This document shows, in pieces, positions 21,466-30,352 of a stretch of DNA of 64,000 nucleotides. The notes under the pieces are model-generated. The model was not told where the DNA came from and ran no database searches. It was given only the letters and a program-made list of their open reading frames with translations. The stretch lies in assembly GCF_004331175.1 (NCBI RefSeq), contig NZ_SJOD01000004.1, positions 124,001 to 188,000 on the forward strand. Direction: 5' to 3'. How positions within the stretch are numbered: position 1 is the first letter of the stretch; each line of letters starts with the position of its first letter. The position numbers were made by a program, and so were the translations under genes. Source of the stretch: Acinetobacter sp. ANC 4178. Lineage in GTDB: Bacteria > Pseudomonadota > Gammaproteobacteria > Pseudomonadales > Moraxellaceae.

Positions 21466-22927
21466 GGCGATTCTCCTTGTGATCAAGGTTATTCTCGTTT
21501 AATGAAGCTTGCGTTGTATCAATAGCTTCATCAACCGCACTTAAAGGTCGCATTGGTGTTTTAAAATGCCCCACACCCGCAGTTAAATTTTCAAGACTAT
21601 CTATCGCTGTTGGCCCAGCTTTGATCAAACGCAACATGTAGTAAATTCCTGCACCAAATACAACGGTATAGACCAATACAAAAATGATCAGACTGATACC
21701 CACTTGATTAGCCGTGACCGTCATAGACAAACCATCTTTGGTGCGCAAAACACCGTAGACCACCCAAGGCTGACGCCCAACTTCAGTTGTGACCCAACCC
21801 GCAAGTAAGGCGATATAACCCGTTGGTCCCATAATCGTGGCAAAACGATGGAACCAACTGCTTTCATATAAGCGACCAGTTTTACGTAGCCATAATGCGG
21901 TGAGCGACATTAGAACCATGAGCATGCCTAATCCAACCATGACTCGAAAACTCCAGAACACAATTGGAACATTCGGTCGATCTTCAGGGGCGAAATCTTT
22001 TAAACCTGTCACTTTGCCATCTACAGAATGGGTGAGAATTAGACTACCTAAATTCGGTACACCGATTTCCATCGTATTTCGTTCATTTTCCATATCAGGT
22101 ACAGCAAATAACAGTAAAGGCATACCATGATCATGGTTGGTTTCCCAATGACCTTCTATGGCAGCCAATTTAGTCGGTTGGTGTTCTAAAGTATTGAGAC
22201 CGTGTTGATCTCCAATAACCACTTGTAGGCAGGAAGTTACCAGAACCATCCATAGTCCCATCGAAAAGGATTTTTTCACCAATTCATCACGGCGCCCTTT
22301 GAGTAAATGCCATGCAGCAGTGCCCACCACCAATAATGAGGACACAAGGAACGCCGCGGTTGCCATATGTGCAAATCGATACGGAAAAGAGGGGTTAAAC
22401 ACAATTGCCCACCAGTCCATGGGCACAATAATGCCATTTTCTATGGCAAAGCCTTGTGGTGTCTGCATCCAACTATTGGATGACAAAATCCAAAACATGG
22501 AAATACAAGTTCCAATGGCGACCATTAAAGTGGCGAAGAAATGCGCTTTAGGACGCACACGTCCCCAGCCGAACAACATGATGCCTAAAAAACCGGCTTC
22601 AAGAAAAAATGCACTGAGAACTTCATAGGTGAGTAAAGGACCAGTGACCGAACCAGCGATTCGTGAAAACTCACTCCAGTTGGTACCAAATTGATACGCC
22701 ATGACGATGCCTGAAACAACACCCATGGCAAAAGCCACAGCAAAAATCTTGATCCAATACTTGAAGAGATCTTTATAAATCGGATTTTGAGTACGTAACC
22801 ATTTCCATTCAAGCAGGGCTAGAAAGCAGGCTAAACCAATCGAGGTGGCGGGGAATATAATGTGAAAAGAAACTGTGAAAGCAAATTGAATTCTAGCCAG
22901 TTCTAGTGCAGTAAACCCAAGGCTCAT
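21458..22927 (-). CDS. cioA: Cytochrome bd-type quinol oxidase subunit I, short-Q-loop (CIO) type
   Basis: 489 residues starting MSLGFTALELARIQFAFT after GGAGG. Subunit I carries haems b558, b595 and d in the inner membrane and oxidises quinol. The haem-ligand histidine of FTVSFHIIFPATS, the GRQPW motif (TTEVGRQPWVVYGVLRT) and the quinol-loop region KGRRDELVKKSF are seen. Length is near that of Pseudomonas CioA (about 488) and shorter than long-Q-loop CydA, suggesting the cyanide-insensitive type. An ATG 23 codons upstream is rejected for lack of similarity and ribosome site. Confidence 0.9.
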   Translation of the reverse strand: MSLGFTALELARIQFAFTVSFHIIFPATSIGLACFLALLEWKWLRTQNPIYKDLFKYWIKIFAVAFAMGVVSGIVMAYQFGTNWSEFSRIAGSVTGPLLTYEVLSAFFLEAGFLGIMLFGWGRVRPKAHFFATLMVAIGTCISMFWILSSNSWMQTPQGFAIENGIIVPMDWWAIVFNPSFPYRFAHMATAAFLVSSLLVVGTAAWHLLKGRRDELVKKSFSMGLWMVLVTSCLQVVIGDQHGLNTLEHQPTKLAAIEGHWETNHDHGMPLLLFAVPDMENERNTMEIGVPNLGSLILTHSVDGKVTGLKDFAPEDRPNVPIVFWSFRVMVGLGMLMVLMSLTALWLRKTGRLYESSWFHRFATIMGPTGYIALLAGWVTTEVGRQPWVVYGVLRTKDGLSMTVTANQVGISLIIFVLVYTVVFGAGIYYMLRLIKAGPTAIDSLENLTAGVGHFKTPMRPLSAVDEAIDTTQASLNENNLDHKENRHD

Positions 22928-23219
22928 AAGAACCTCCACTGCACATGATAGCGAAGATGGTGGAGAGAAACACAGCGTAGTGCCGTGTAATGACAAACTA
23001 TAGATCGTTTCATAAAAACTACCTACTTTGAATAATTCCTCAGATTTTGCAGGACAATAAACTCAAGCTGTAGGTACAAAATGCCAATAATAAAAATATA
23101 ACAGAACCGAGTATCTTTTAAATTTCTGTTATATTTTTATTTATATATTCTTGTAGCTATTTATAAGGATGAAATGAGATAAGAATAGATCAATATGAAT
23201 AAATTTGGTCGTTAATGAA

Positions 23220-24035
23220 ATGTTTATCACCCAGAGTTTAAACAGTATTCCTGAAATTGTTGAAAATGAAAATTTTTCCGAAGCGCTGCAAAAAAATCTT
23301 TCCCAACACTATGTTAATTTAGAGGCAACATTACTTCGGGCTAAAGTTTTACGCGAGCTCTCAAAATCTAAAGTTCAATATATTGTTCAATCTGCAATTC
23401 AAGCACATCAGTACAATGTGGCGTATTTATTTTCTCCCTTTATTCTTGCAAACCTGAACCAAAAGGTCATCTATCACAGTCCAGCAACTGATGCTGTTTT
23501 GGATATTTTAAATCCATATTATCAGGCAGGGAAAAGCCAAAATTTTAAAGTGGATGCTGCGCTTGAGGCACTCAATCTGTATTTAGATTTGAGTCACCTA
23601 GAATTGAATGCTGTCGATTTCTTTTATTATTCTTTACTTAAAGCCTTCTCAAGAACAGATGTTTCGCATATTTATCTCATTACTGACTTAAAACTGAATA
23701 GACAAAAAATAGAGGAACTTGAGAAATTTTTAAAAATTCAGATTCATATTATTCAAACTGACCCATCCGACCAGATCACACATTGTGCTGAACTCGATAT
23801 GCGTAAATTATTGTTTAAACATAAAGATCAAACTTATATTGAAATATGTGAAAAATTTTCAAAATTAAATGCGCAATTACTTTGTGCAAATGGAAGTTAT
23901 AGTTTGGAACAGGCGGCTCGACTGATTGAAGACATGTTTTATGCAGAACATATCTATGAAAAGCTATCGGTTTATGCAGAATACATCCAGACTTGCTTGC
24001 AAAAGGATGTCTCGAGCCTAAATAGAATAGCTTAA
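23220..24035 (+). CDS. Unrecognised 271-residue protein
   Basis: A long frame beginning MFITQSLNSIPEIVEN. It can be extended 5 codons to a TTG at 23205; neither start has a strong ribosome site, so the start is uncertain. No signal peptide or membrane helix is seen. The sequence is rich in Leu, Lys, Glu and Tyr and looks largely helical, with a segment (DVSHIYLITDLKLNRQKIEE) that reads like alpha/beta. I do not recognise a family. It is divergent from cioAB and followed by an inverted repeat at about 24088-24140. Confidence 0.55.
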   Translation: MFITQSLNSIPEIVENENFSEALQKNLSQHYVNLEATLLRAKVLRELSKSKVQYIVQSAIQAHQYNVAYLFSPFILANLNQKVIYHSPATDAVLDILNPYYQAGKSQNFKVDAALEALNLYLDLSHLELNAVDFFYYSLLKAFSRTDVSHIYLITDLKLNRQKIEELEKFLKIQIHIIQTDPSDQITHCAELDMRKLLFKHKDQTYIEICEKFSKLNAQLLCANGSYSLEQAARLIEDMFYAEHIYEKLSVYAEYIQTCLQKDVSSLNRIA

Positions 24036-24185
24036 CTTATGCAGCCAATGCGACGTTCAGGTATATAGCAACAAAGCATCTCTCTAAGAAATAAATATTT
24101 GATTTTGCTCAATGTACTACCATATATTGAATCAAATATTTATGCTGATAATCCGCAGACATCTCAATGTCTAAGTTGTCGAATC

Positions 24186-24213
24186 TTAATTGGATTATTC
24201 GTAATCCAATTAA
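24186..24213. other. Perfect 12-bp hairpin with TTCG loop
   Basis: TTAATTGGATTA (24186-24197), loop TTCG (24198-24201), TAATCCAATTAA (24202-24213). The stem is perfect and the loop is a stable UUCG tetraloop when transcribed. No T-run follows on either strand, so it is not a standard terminator. It lies in a gene-free stretch and may be part of an RNA or a processing or recombination site. Confidence 0.5.
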
Positions 24214-24535
24214 AGTCATATATTGCAGAACCTCATGCGGAATAAATACTTCGCCGATATAACTGAATATAAGCAAGAGCACCAAAATCGAACAATCAAC
24301 ACCACCAAGAAAAAATACAATCGTTTTAATGTATTGCCCCGCCAGCCCTGCTTGAAACCTATAAAACTAATAGGGCTAGGGGGACTATGCATCACGCTTA
24401 AGGGATATAAGACAATTGCTATGAGAGTACTGCTTTTTCAAAAAGGTTTAACTGAAGCAAGACAGACTCTCATGGTGTTATCGGTTTGTGATGGCATGGC
24501 TGATCTATCCTGTATAGAAGCAAACCCGCCGCCAT
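24214..24535. other. Gene-free stretch of unusual composition
   Basis: This segment is less AT-rich than neighbouring spacers. It contains a 110-codon frame (24223-24555) without a ribosome site or recognisable domain that overlaps the end of the next gene, and a reverse-strand reading interrupted by stops (SPISFIGFKQGW and similar). It may be a relic of a mobile or prophage gene; I do not assign it. Confidence 0.3.
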
Positions 24536-25798
24536 TTAAATCACCTCAAATCTAATACCTGAATATTGTTGTAACCGCTTAATAAAACGCTGATCAAACA
24601 TAGTGGCTGGTGTCCAAAAACCACCCACACGTCCAGTTTTGAGACCCTGTTGATGATGGTCTAACACTAAACTCAACGCCGCCTGACCCAACATTTTTCC
24701 TGTTGAGCCATAACCCGGATCACGATCACCTGTCACTTTAACCTGAATAACTTGCCCAGTTTTTGATTGCCCTATAAAACGAATATCAAAGAATCCTGAA
24801 TGCTGTTGTTCGGGTGTTGGTCCTTCACCTGGTTTTGGAAGCATATAGCGCTCCATTACTTGGCTTATGGGTTTACTGACTGCACCAAGCATGAATGCGC
24901 TTAAACCAGCCACCAATGTATATGCCTTGACACGACCACGCCAACCTTGCCCCGTTAACATCGCTTCATTATAGGTGAAATTTTCACCATACGCGTAGTT
25001 GGCGAGTGCATTCGAGCGATGAACCACACGCTCATTAATTGCTGACATCACAAATGGGGCAATCCAAGCATTAAAATCTTGATCAAACTCGGCTGATTTA
25101 ACGTAATGTTGTTTAACTTTCAGTTGATGGTTTTGTGGTGCAAGTAAATACGGATTGATGAGCTGTTTCCGTAGCACAGGATCTGCCGCAGCTTCTTGAA
25201 GAATATTGATTAAACTGGCAACCGTACCACCTGATGCACCACCTTTCAGTACTTTAACGCGCATTTTGACTTGGGTCGCTGGTGCATTCCACAACTGTTG
25301 GGCTTGTTGCTGTAAAAAATACACGCCCATATCCGAAGGTACAGAATCAAAGCCACAACAATGTACAATGCGTGCGCCTGTTTGTTCTGCCTGACTTTGA
25401 TATTGATCGATCATTTTTTTAATCCACTGGGTTTCTCCAGTAAGATCGCAATAATCTGTGCCTGTTTCGACGCAGGCTTTAATCATCGGTTCACCATAAA
25501 GAGCATAGGGGCCCACTGTAGATACAACGACCTGAGTCTGTTCACACAGTGCTTTGATAGTATTGGCATCATTCACATCGGCAACAATAGTGGCTAAATC
25601 CTGAAATTTATCTCCTAAAGTCTGTTTAAGTGCATCTAATTTACTTTGCGACCGACCTGCAATCGCCCATTGAATTTGTTCATTTGATGACGCTTGTTCA
25701 CTCAAATAATTGGCAAGATATGTCGTTAAAATTTGTCCAACAAAGCTTGTTGCACCGAATACTATCAAATCGAACTTTCTGTTTTCTGTACCGCCCAT
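24536..25798 (-). CDS. Saccharopine dehydrogenase family / trans-enoyl-reductase-like oxidoreductase
   Basis: 420 residues. An N-terminal Rossmann fold (FDLIVFGATSFVGQILTTYL) and the segments STVGPYALYGEPMIKACVE and DYCDLTGETQWIKKMIDQY match the NADP-binding saccharopine-dehydrogenase-like family that includes mycobacterial trans-acting enoyl reductases. The C-terminal half includes GDRDPGYGSTGKMLGQAALS. The substrate is unknown; lysine metabolism is unlikely in isolation. Its promoter (25857-25887) is one of five MerR-type sites in this region, so it probably belongs to the regulon of the MerR gene at 31172. Confidence 0.8.
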   Translation of the reverse strand: MGGTENRKFDLIVFGATSFVGQILTTYLANYLSEQASSNEQIQWAIAGRSQSKLDALKQTLGDKFQDLATIVADVNDANTIKALCEQTQVVVSTVGPYALYGEPMIKACVETGTDYCDLTGETQWIKKMIDQYQSQAEQTGARIVHCCGFDSVPSDMGVYFLQQQAQQLWNAPATQVKMRVKVLKGGASGGTVASLINILQEAAADPVLRKQLINPYLLAPQNHQLKVKQHYVKSAEFDQDFNAWIAPFVMSAINERVVHRSNALANYAYGENFTYNEAMLTGQGWRGRVKAYTLVAGLSAFMLGAVSKPISQVMERYMLPKPGEGPTPEQQHSGFFDIRFIGQSKTGQVIQVKVTGDRDPGYGSTGKMLGQAALSLVLDHHQQGLKTGRVGGFWTPATMFDQRFIKRLQQYSGIRFEVI

Positions 25799-25856
25799 TC
25801 TTTTTTCCTTTTGTTTATGATGCTTCTAGTCTGTAGAACACATGATGGATATCGAC

Positions 25857-25887
25857 ACTATAAGATTAAAGTAAGCTTTAATGTCAA
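25857..25887 (-). promoter_or_regulatory. MerR-type promoter/operator, copy 1 (saccharopine-dehydrogenase-like gene)
   Basis: Reverse strand: -35 TTGACA (25882-25887), 19-base spacer TTAAAGCTTACTTTAATCT (25863-25881), -10 TATAGT (25857-25862). The over-long 19-bp spacer containing a dyad is the hallmark of promoters activated by DNA twisting by MerR proteins. The -10 lies about 58 bases before the ATG. Confidence 0.8.
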
Positions 25888-26131
25888 GTTGTTATATATA
25901 TTGAGTCAATTTGCCTGAGTATGATGAAAACTAGAACCTATTTTTCTTAAATTTACACTTCAACACATTGCAGCGTTTCCTTACAAAAACCAACATTATC
26001 ATTTCATGACTGGGTTGACGTTCATGTGCCCTTTAACGATAGGATGAATTCATGAACAAGTAATTTATGCTTTGTTCTAAGCCTAAATTGAATTTGATTC
26101 ATATAATAAAATTAATCATGGAGTTATAAAA

Positions 26132-26962
26132 ATGGGCTACGTTACAACAACCGATGGTGTAGAAATATTTTATAAAGATTGGGGGCCACGCGATGCCGAA
26201 GTCCTTTTTTTCCATCATGGCTGGCCACTCAGTTCAGATGATTGGGACGCACAGTTATTGTATTTCTTAAATAAAGGCTATCGTGTAGTCGCACATGACC
26301 GCCGTGGACATGGGCGTTCTAGCCAAGTTTGGGATGGACATGACATGGATCATTATGCCGATGATGTTGCTGCTGTGGTTAAACATCTAGGTATTAGTAA
26401 AGCTGTTCATATCGGTCATTCAACGGGTGGTGGCGAAGTCGCTCACTATATTGCACGACATGGTCAAACACATGTAGCCAAAGCTGTATTGGTTGGTGCT
26501 GTACCACCATTGATGGTAAAAACTGAGAATAATCCTAATGGACTACCCAAAGAACTTTTTGACGATTTTCAAAATCAACTATTCAATAACCGTGCTGAAT
26601 TTTATCGTGCCATTCCAGAAGGGCCGTTCTATGGGTTTAATCGACCCAATGCCAAAGTATCAGAAGCTGTTATTCAAAATTGGTGGCGTCAGGGTATGAT
26701 GGGTGGTGCCAAAGCACATTACGATGGCATTGTGGCATTTTCACAAACCGACTTTACTCAAGATTTGAAAAAAATTACTGTGCCTGTCTTGGTGATGCAT
26801 GGTGATGATGACCAAGTCGTACCGATTGAAATTTCAGGGAAATTATCAGCTGAACTGTTACCTAATGGGACTTTAAAAGTTTATCCTGGTTTTTCACATG
26901 GTATGCTCACAGTCAATGCTGACATCCTTAATCCAGATTTATTGGCTTTTATTCAGAGTTAA
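26132..26962 (+). CDS. Alpha/beta hydrolase, non-haem chloroperoxidase type
   Basis: 276 residues with the alpha/beta-hydrolase fold. The oxyanion segment FFHHGWPLSSDDW, HDRRGHGRS, the nucleophile elbow GHSTGGG (Ser), the acid in HGDDDQVVP and the C-terminal His in FSHGML complete the triad. Close relatives are called cofactor-free haloperoxidases but usually act as esterases or perhydrolases. The ATG follows GGAG. It sits inside the MerR-site cluster, but I find no 19-bp-spaced site upstream, so it may be independently expressed. Confidence 0.85.
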   Translation: MGYVTTTDGVEIFYKDWGPRDAEVLFFHHGWPLSSDDWDAQLLYFLNKGYRVVAHDRRGHGRSSQVWDGHDMDHYADDVAAVVKHLGISKAVHIGHSTGGGEVAHYIARHGQTHVAKAVLVGAVPPLMVKTENNPNGLPKELFDDFQNQLFNNRAEFYRAIPEGPFYGFNRPNAKVSEAVIQNWWRQGMMGGAKAHYDGIVAFSQTDFTQDLKKITVPVLVMHGDDDQVVPIEISGKLSAELLPNGTLKVYPGFSHGMLTVNADILNPDLLAFIQS

Positions 26963-27058
26963 TAAGTAAATATGTATTCATTAATGACCTCATTAAGCCG
27001 CTTATCATAAGTGGCTTAATTTTTTCTGTCTTTTTTTGATTGTATAATTAAAAATCAC

Positions 27059-27089
27059 TTGACCTTAAAGTTTACTTTAATCTTAAAGT
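27059..27089 (+). promoter_or_regulatory. MerR-type promoter/operator, copy 2 (Old Yellow Enzyme gene)
   Basis: -35 TTGACC (27059-27064), 19-base spacer TTAAAGTTTACTTTAATCT (27065-27083), -10 TAAAGT (27084-27089), 28 bases before the ATG at 27118. It matches copy 1 at nearly every dyad base. Confidence 0.8.
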
Positions 27090-27117
27090 AGACCTAAGAT
27101 CAAAAGAGGTGATCAAA

Positions 27118-28356
27118 ATGAATATTTTCGAAACATTAACATTACCCAATGGCACCACTATTCCAAACCGTCTTGCCAAAGCCGCTATGGAAGAAAATAT
27201 GGCGGATTGTGAGCAAGCACCGTCAACAGATTTATTCAATCTTTATCAGTCTTGGTCTAAAGGTGGAGTAGGGCTAATTATTTCGGGCAATGTCATGGTC
27301 GATAGTCGGGCAATGACAGGGCCTGGTGGTGTAGTGCTTGAAGATGATGAACACCTTGAATTATTTAAACAATGGGCGAAAATTGGGCGTGCAAATGGGG
27401 CACAGTTCTGGTTACAGATCAACCATCCAGGTCGTCAGATGCAATCGAATATGGGACAAGAGACTTGGGCACCTTCTGCGGTTGCGTTAGATCTGGGTAA
27501 AATGTCAGATAAATTTGCAACACCGATTGAAATGACGCAGACGATGATTGAAGAAGTCATTCATCGTTTTGCGCACACAGCTAAACTTGCCGAACTTGCA
27601 GGATTTACTGGTGTCGAAATACATGCTGCACATGGTTACTTACTTAGCCAGTTTTTATCCCCACTAAGCAATCAACGAAAAGATCAATGGGGTGGGTCAC
27701 TCGAAAATCGTGCACGCATTTTAATTGAAATTGTGACAGCTGTTCGTGCTTTAGTATCTGACAACTTCACCGTAGCGGTAAAACTAAATTCGGCAGACTT
27801 TCAACGTGGCGGATTTAGTGCTGAAGATGCCAAACAAGTGGTAGAAATGCTCAATGAACTGCCTGTAGATTTGGTTGAACTATCAGGTGGGAGCTATGAA
27901 GCACCTGCAATGCAAGGTCAGGCTCGTGATGGTAAAACACTAGCACGAGAGGCTTATTTCTTAGAGTTTGCAACAGAAATTCGTAAAATCGCCAAAATGC
28001 CCATTATGGTGACAGGAGGAATTCGCCGTCAGCCAGTAGCTGAACAGGTTGTGCAAAGTGGCGTGGACATGGTAGGTATTGCAACAGCACTTGCAATTGA
28101 ACCAAATTTACCGAATGCGTGGAAAGCAGGTCAACTTGTTGCACCTGAGCTAAAACCCATTCAATGGGACAACAAAGCACTCGCTTCTGTCGCAAATATG
28201 TCGACCGTCAAATACCAATTACGTAAGTTAAGTCAAGGCAAACCTACTAACCCTAAAGTCTCTCCATTTTTTGCTTTGGTGTTACAACAACTTGCGATGG
28301 CAAAGCGGACCAAATTATACCGAAATCGTATGCAGCGCAGATCTAAAGCGGCATAG
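27118..28356 (+). CDS. NADH:flavin oxidoreductase / Old Yellow Enzyme family
   Basis: 412 residues, an FMN-containing TIM barrel that in this family reduces activated alkenes such as enones, quinones or nitro compounds. Visible are NRLAKAAMEENMAD near the FMN site, the substrate-site HAAHGYLLSQFLSPLSNQR, WGGSLENRARI and the FMN-phosphate region MVTGGIRR with MVGIATAL. The start is set at 27118 after AGAGGTGATC; the GTG at 27109 lies within that ribosome site. It is about 60 residues longer than minimal OYEs, with a C-terminal basic extension. The preceding MerR-type promoter makes it a predicted member of the local regulon. Confidence 0.87.
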   Translation: MNIFETLTLPNGTTIPNRLAKAAMEENMADCEQAPSTDLFNLYQSWSKGGVGLIISGNVMVDSRAMTGPGGVVLEDDEHLELFKQWAKIGRANGAQFWLQINHPGRQMQSNMGQETWAPSAVALDLGKMSDKFATPIEMTQTMIEEVIHRFAHTAKLAELAGFTGVEIHAAHGYLLSQFLSPLSNQRKDQWGGSLENRARILIEIVTAVRALVSDNFTVAVKLNSADFQRGGFSAEDAKQVVEMLNELPVDLVELSGGSYEAPAMQGQARDGKTLAREAYFLEFATEIRKIAKMPIMVTGGIRRQPVAEQVVQSGVDMVGIATALAIEPNLPNAWKAGQLVAPELKPIQWDNKALASVANMSTVKYQLRKLSQGKPTNPKVSPFFALVLQQLAMAKRTKLYRNRMQRRSKAA

Positions 28357-28400
28357 ACAGACATACGAAATGTAAGACTTTATTAAAACTGGTTGATGTT

Positions 28401-28430
28401 AAAAAGAGTGCCTAATCAGCACTTTTTTTA
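28401..28430 (+). terminator. Terminator after the Old Yellow Enzyme gene
   Basis: AGTGC (28407-28411) pairs with GCACT (28419-28423), the stem extended by the flanking A-run and T-run; seven T residues follow. Confidence 0.75.
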
Positions 28431-29002
28431 TGCCTCTAAGTATTCAAAAATAATCTATCCAACTCTATCAATAGCTTTGCTTGGTCAAGATTAGAGTGCG
28501 ACGAAAGCTGAACGTTAATTATGAAAACCATGCCCGTATTTGGTTTTGTAGGAAATCTCAAAATATTCAAAAATTCTACTCTTATCGAGAATAAATCCTG
28601 TACACCAACCTAGTCATTGGCTATGGATGTTACTTTTTTCTCCCAGATTCTTAAAGCAAGTAAAGTTATAAATCCAAATCGATGATTACACTTAGAGAGA
28701 ACCCATTTGAACAGATTTTAATATTCATTATTTATCTCTTAGTAAGATAGATTTGCACAACTTAGGTCAGGTTTAAGCAGATGAAAGATTTTCAGTAGTC
28801 AACCAATAGCGTTGAAATTTCTGTATAAATTGGATATTGGAGTGAGCACAATAGCAGTGATATAGGTACAAATACTGGATTAGCTAGTCTGGATGACGAT
28901 AGATCATAATTCGGTTAGATCACATCATTATATTGCAAACAATTTATTATTCTTAGCCACTTACTTTTATCTATTGTTATGTGCTGTAGAACTTGACAAC
29001 AA
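28431..29002. other. 570-base spacer without a recognisable gene
   Basis: It lies between two terminators of convergent transcripts. All frames are broken by frequent stops. I see no promoter, repeat or RNA structure worth naming. Confidence 0.45.
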
Positions 29003-29034
29003 AAAAGCGTGATAATCGAAACTATCACGCTTTT
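29003..29034 (-). terminator. Terminator of the acetoacetate-decarboxylase-family gene
   Basis: AAAAGCGTGATA (29003-29014) pairs with TATCACGCTTTT (29023-29034) and is followed by a T-run on the reverse strand. It lies 28 bases after the stop at 29062. Confidence 0.85.
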
Positions 29035-29061
29035 CCTATAAAAGCTTAGGAGTTGTTTGAG

Positions 29062-30138
29062 CTATTCAGAAGTTTGTGTATTCCACGCATCTATAGGTTT
29101 TGGCATATGCAAGGCTAATTGAGCATCTTTAACCACATCAAAACGTAAGATTTTATGTGCTCCTAACTGATCAAGCAATTGACTTACTGGCCCGCCAGCA
29201 CGTGTTAACTCGACATCACTTGGGAAGAAGTCTTGATTAAATGTAAGATTATTCGCTTGTACATAAGAACTATACCAAACACCATCCACTTGATTCAGCA
29301 TAGTTTTCTTCTCTAGATGAGACTCATTTTTGACAGTTTTTAGTTTTGGCGTAGGTGCACGCAGACTTACATCTATGTTCCCATGTGTATCATATAAGTC
29401 GGCTTGAATACGGTCATCTATCTTCAAATCGATTGCGGTTAACCATTTTGGTAAGCTATAACCATATACACCACGGACTCGCGCAATTTCAGTATCGACA
29501 GGAAGGGCAAGTACATGACCATAATAGTCACGGTTACGGATAGAATTGATCAATTCTTTTAACTGTGAGCCTTTTGCATCGGGTCGACGTACGACCACTG
29601 CAACAGAGACTTCATCATAAGGATCATTGTCACATACATCATAAGCAAAGAACGTCAAAGAGACTAAGCCATAACCAGGTAATACACGCAGCGGTTCAAT
29701 TTGAGCAGGTAACTTTGCTTTTAGCTTATCTAGTGGTGCCAGCATGAGTAATTGTACATTGCTGGTACGATAATAATAATTTGGCGACCAGACTTTACCT
29801 ACACGCGTTTCAACTTGCTGTTTTGGAATTTTTCTAAAGAAATCAACATTGCCGACTTTCGGATCTTTGGCAACTTCATTTAAATCTGGATGCATTTTAT
29901 AACGGTCATAGTAACCATCTTTAGGGACTTGGACTTTATAAGGCCCAAATTCAACATTAGTGAATTCTTTAGCCCATGGATACTGTGTCTGCGGTTGATC
30001 AGCTTTAACAATCGTCACGGTTTTATTCTCCAGATTGGATGTTGCGCTCACCTCTGTCTGTGCAAGGACAGATGACGTTAGTGTGCAACCTAAGACTAGG
30101 GTAGATATTGCGTGTTTAAATTTAGGATCGTATGCCAT
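29062..30138 (-). CDS. Exported acetoacetate decarboxylase family protein
   Basis: 358 residues. The start is set at 30138 (MAYDPKFKHAISTLVLGC) because the ATG nine codons upstream would lie at or before the transcription start predicted from the MerR-type promoter; GAGG precedes the chosen ATG. A signal peptide (ending VLAQ) is followed by a domain resembling acetoacetate decarboxylase: YDEVSVAVVVRRPDA, GHVLALPVDTEIARVRG, then VYGYSLPKWLTAIDLKI, where the lysine of PKW is the candidate Schiff-base residue. Export is unusual for this family, and the substrate is unknown. It is preceded by MerR-type site copy 3. Confidence 0.75.
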   Translation of the reverse strand: MAYDPKFKHAISTLVLGCTLTSSVLAQTEVSATSNLENKTVTIVKADQPQTQYPWAKEFTNVEFGPYKVQVPKDGYYDRYKMHPDLNEVAKDPKVGNVDFFRKIPKQQVETRVGKVWSPNYYYRTSNVQLLMLAPLDKLKAKLPAQIEPLRVLPGYGLVSLTFFAYDVCDNDPYDEVSVAVVVRRPDAKGSQLKELINSIRNRDYYGHVLALPVDTEIARVRGVYGYSLPKWLTAIDLKIDDRIQADLYDTHGNIDVSLRAPTPKLKTVKNESHLEKKTMLNQVDGVWYSSYVQANNLTFNQDFFPSDVELTRAGGPVSQLLDQLGAHKILRFDVVKDAQLALHMPKPIDAWNTQTSE

Positions 30139-30168
30139 GAGATTAGCCTCTGTATCATCATTCATCTC

Positions 30169-30199
30169 ATGCTAAGTTTAAAGTTAACTTTAAGGTCAA
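30169..30199 (-). promoter_or_regulatory. MerR-type promoter/operator, copy 3 (decarboxylase-family gene)
   Basis: Reverse strand: -35 TTGACC (30194-30199), 19-base spacer TTAAAGTTAACTTTAAACT (30175-30193), -10 TAGCAT (30169-30174). The dyad TTTAAAGTTAACTTTAA is perfect. The short leader places the transcription start about 24 bases before the ATG at 30138. Confidence 0.82.
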
Positions 30200-30352
30200 T
30201 CCCTTTTATTCATTTTCTTGGTTTAAATTTTCCTCCAACAGCATAAAAGGTATTTAACTTATCTAATAATTTGATCTTACTGATTTTTTAAATGATCTAG
30301 GTTAAGAGCATTCAATTCAGAGTAATAAATGATCTTTATTGCACTTTATTTA

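Noticed and set aside
24223..24555. A 110-codon plus-strand frame overlapping the end of the saccharopine-dehydrogenase-like gene
   Set aside because: No ribosome site, odd composition, no recognisable domain and antisense overlap; the stop-containing reverse reading looks no better. I kept it only as an unexplained stretch.
26040..26131. A sixth MerR-type promoter before the chloroperoxidase-like gene
   Set aside because: No TTGACC with a 19-base dyad spacer is present; the gene is not counted in the regulon.
28431..29002. Insertion-sequence remnant between two terminators
   Set aside because: No terminal inverted repeats, target duplication or transposase-like reading could be found.
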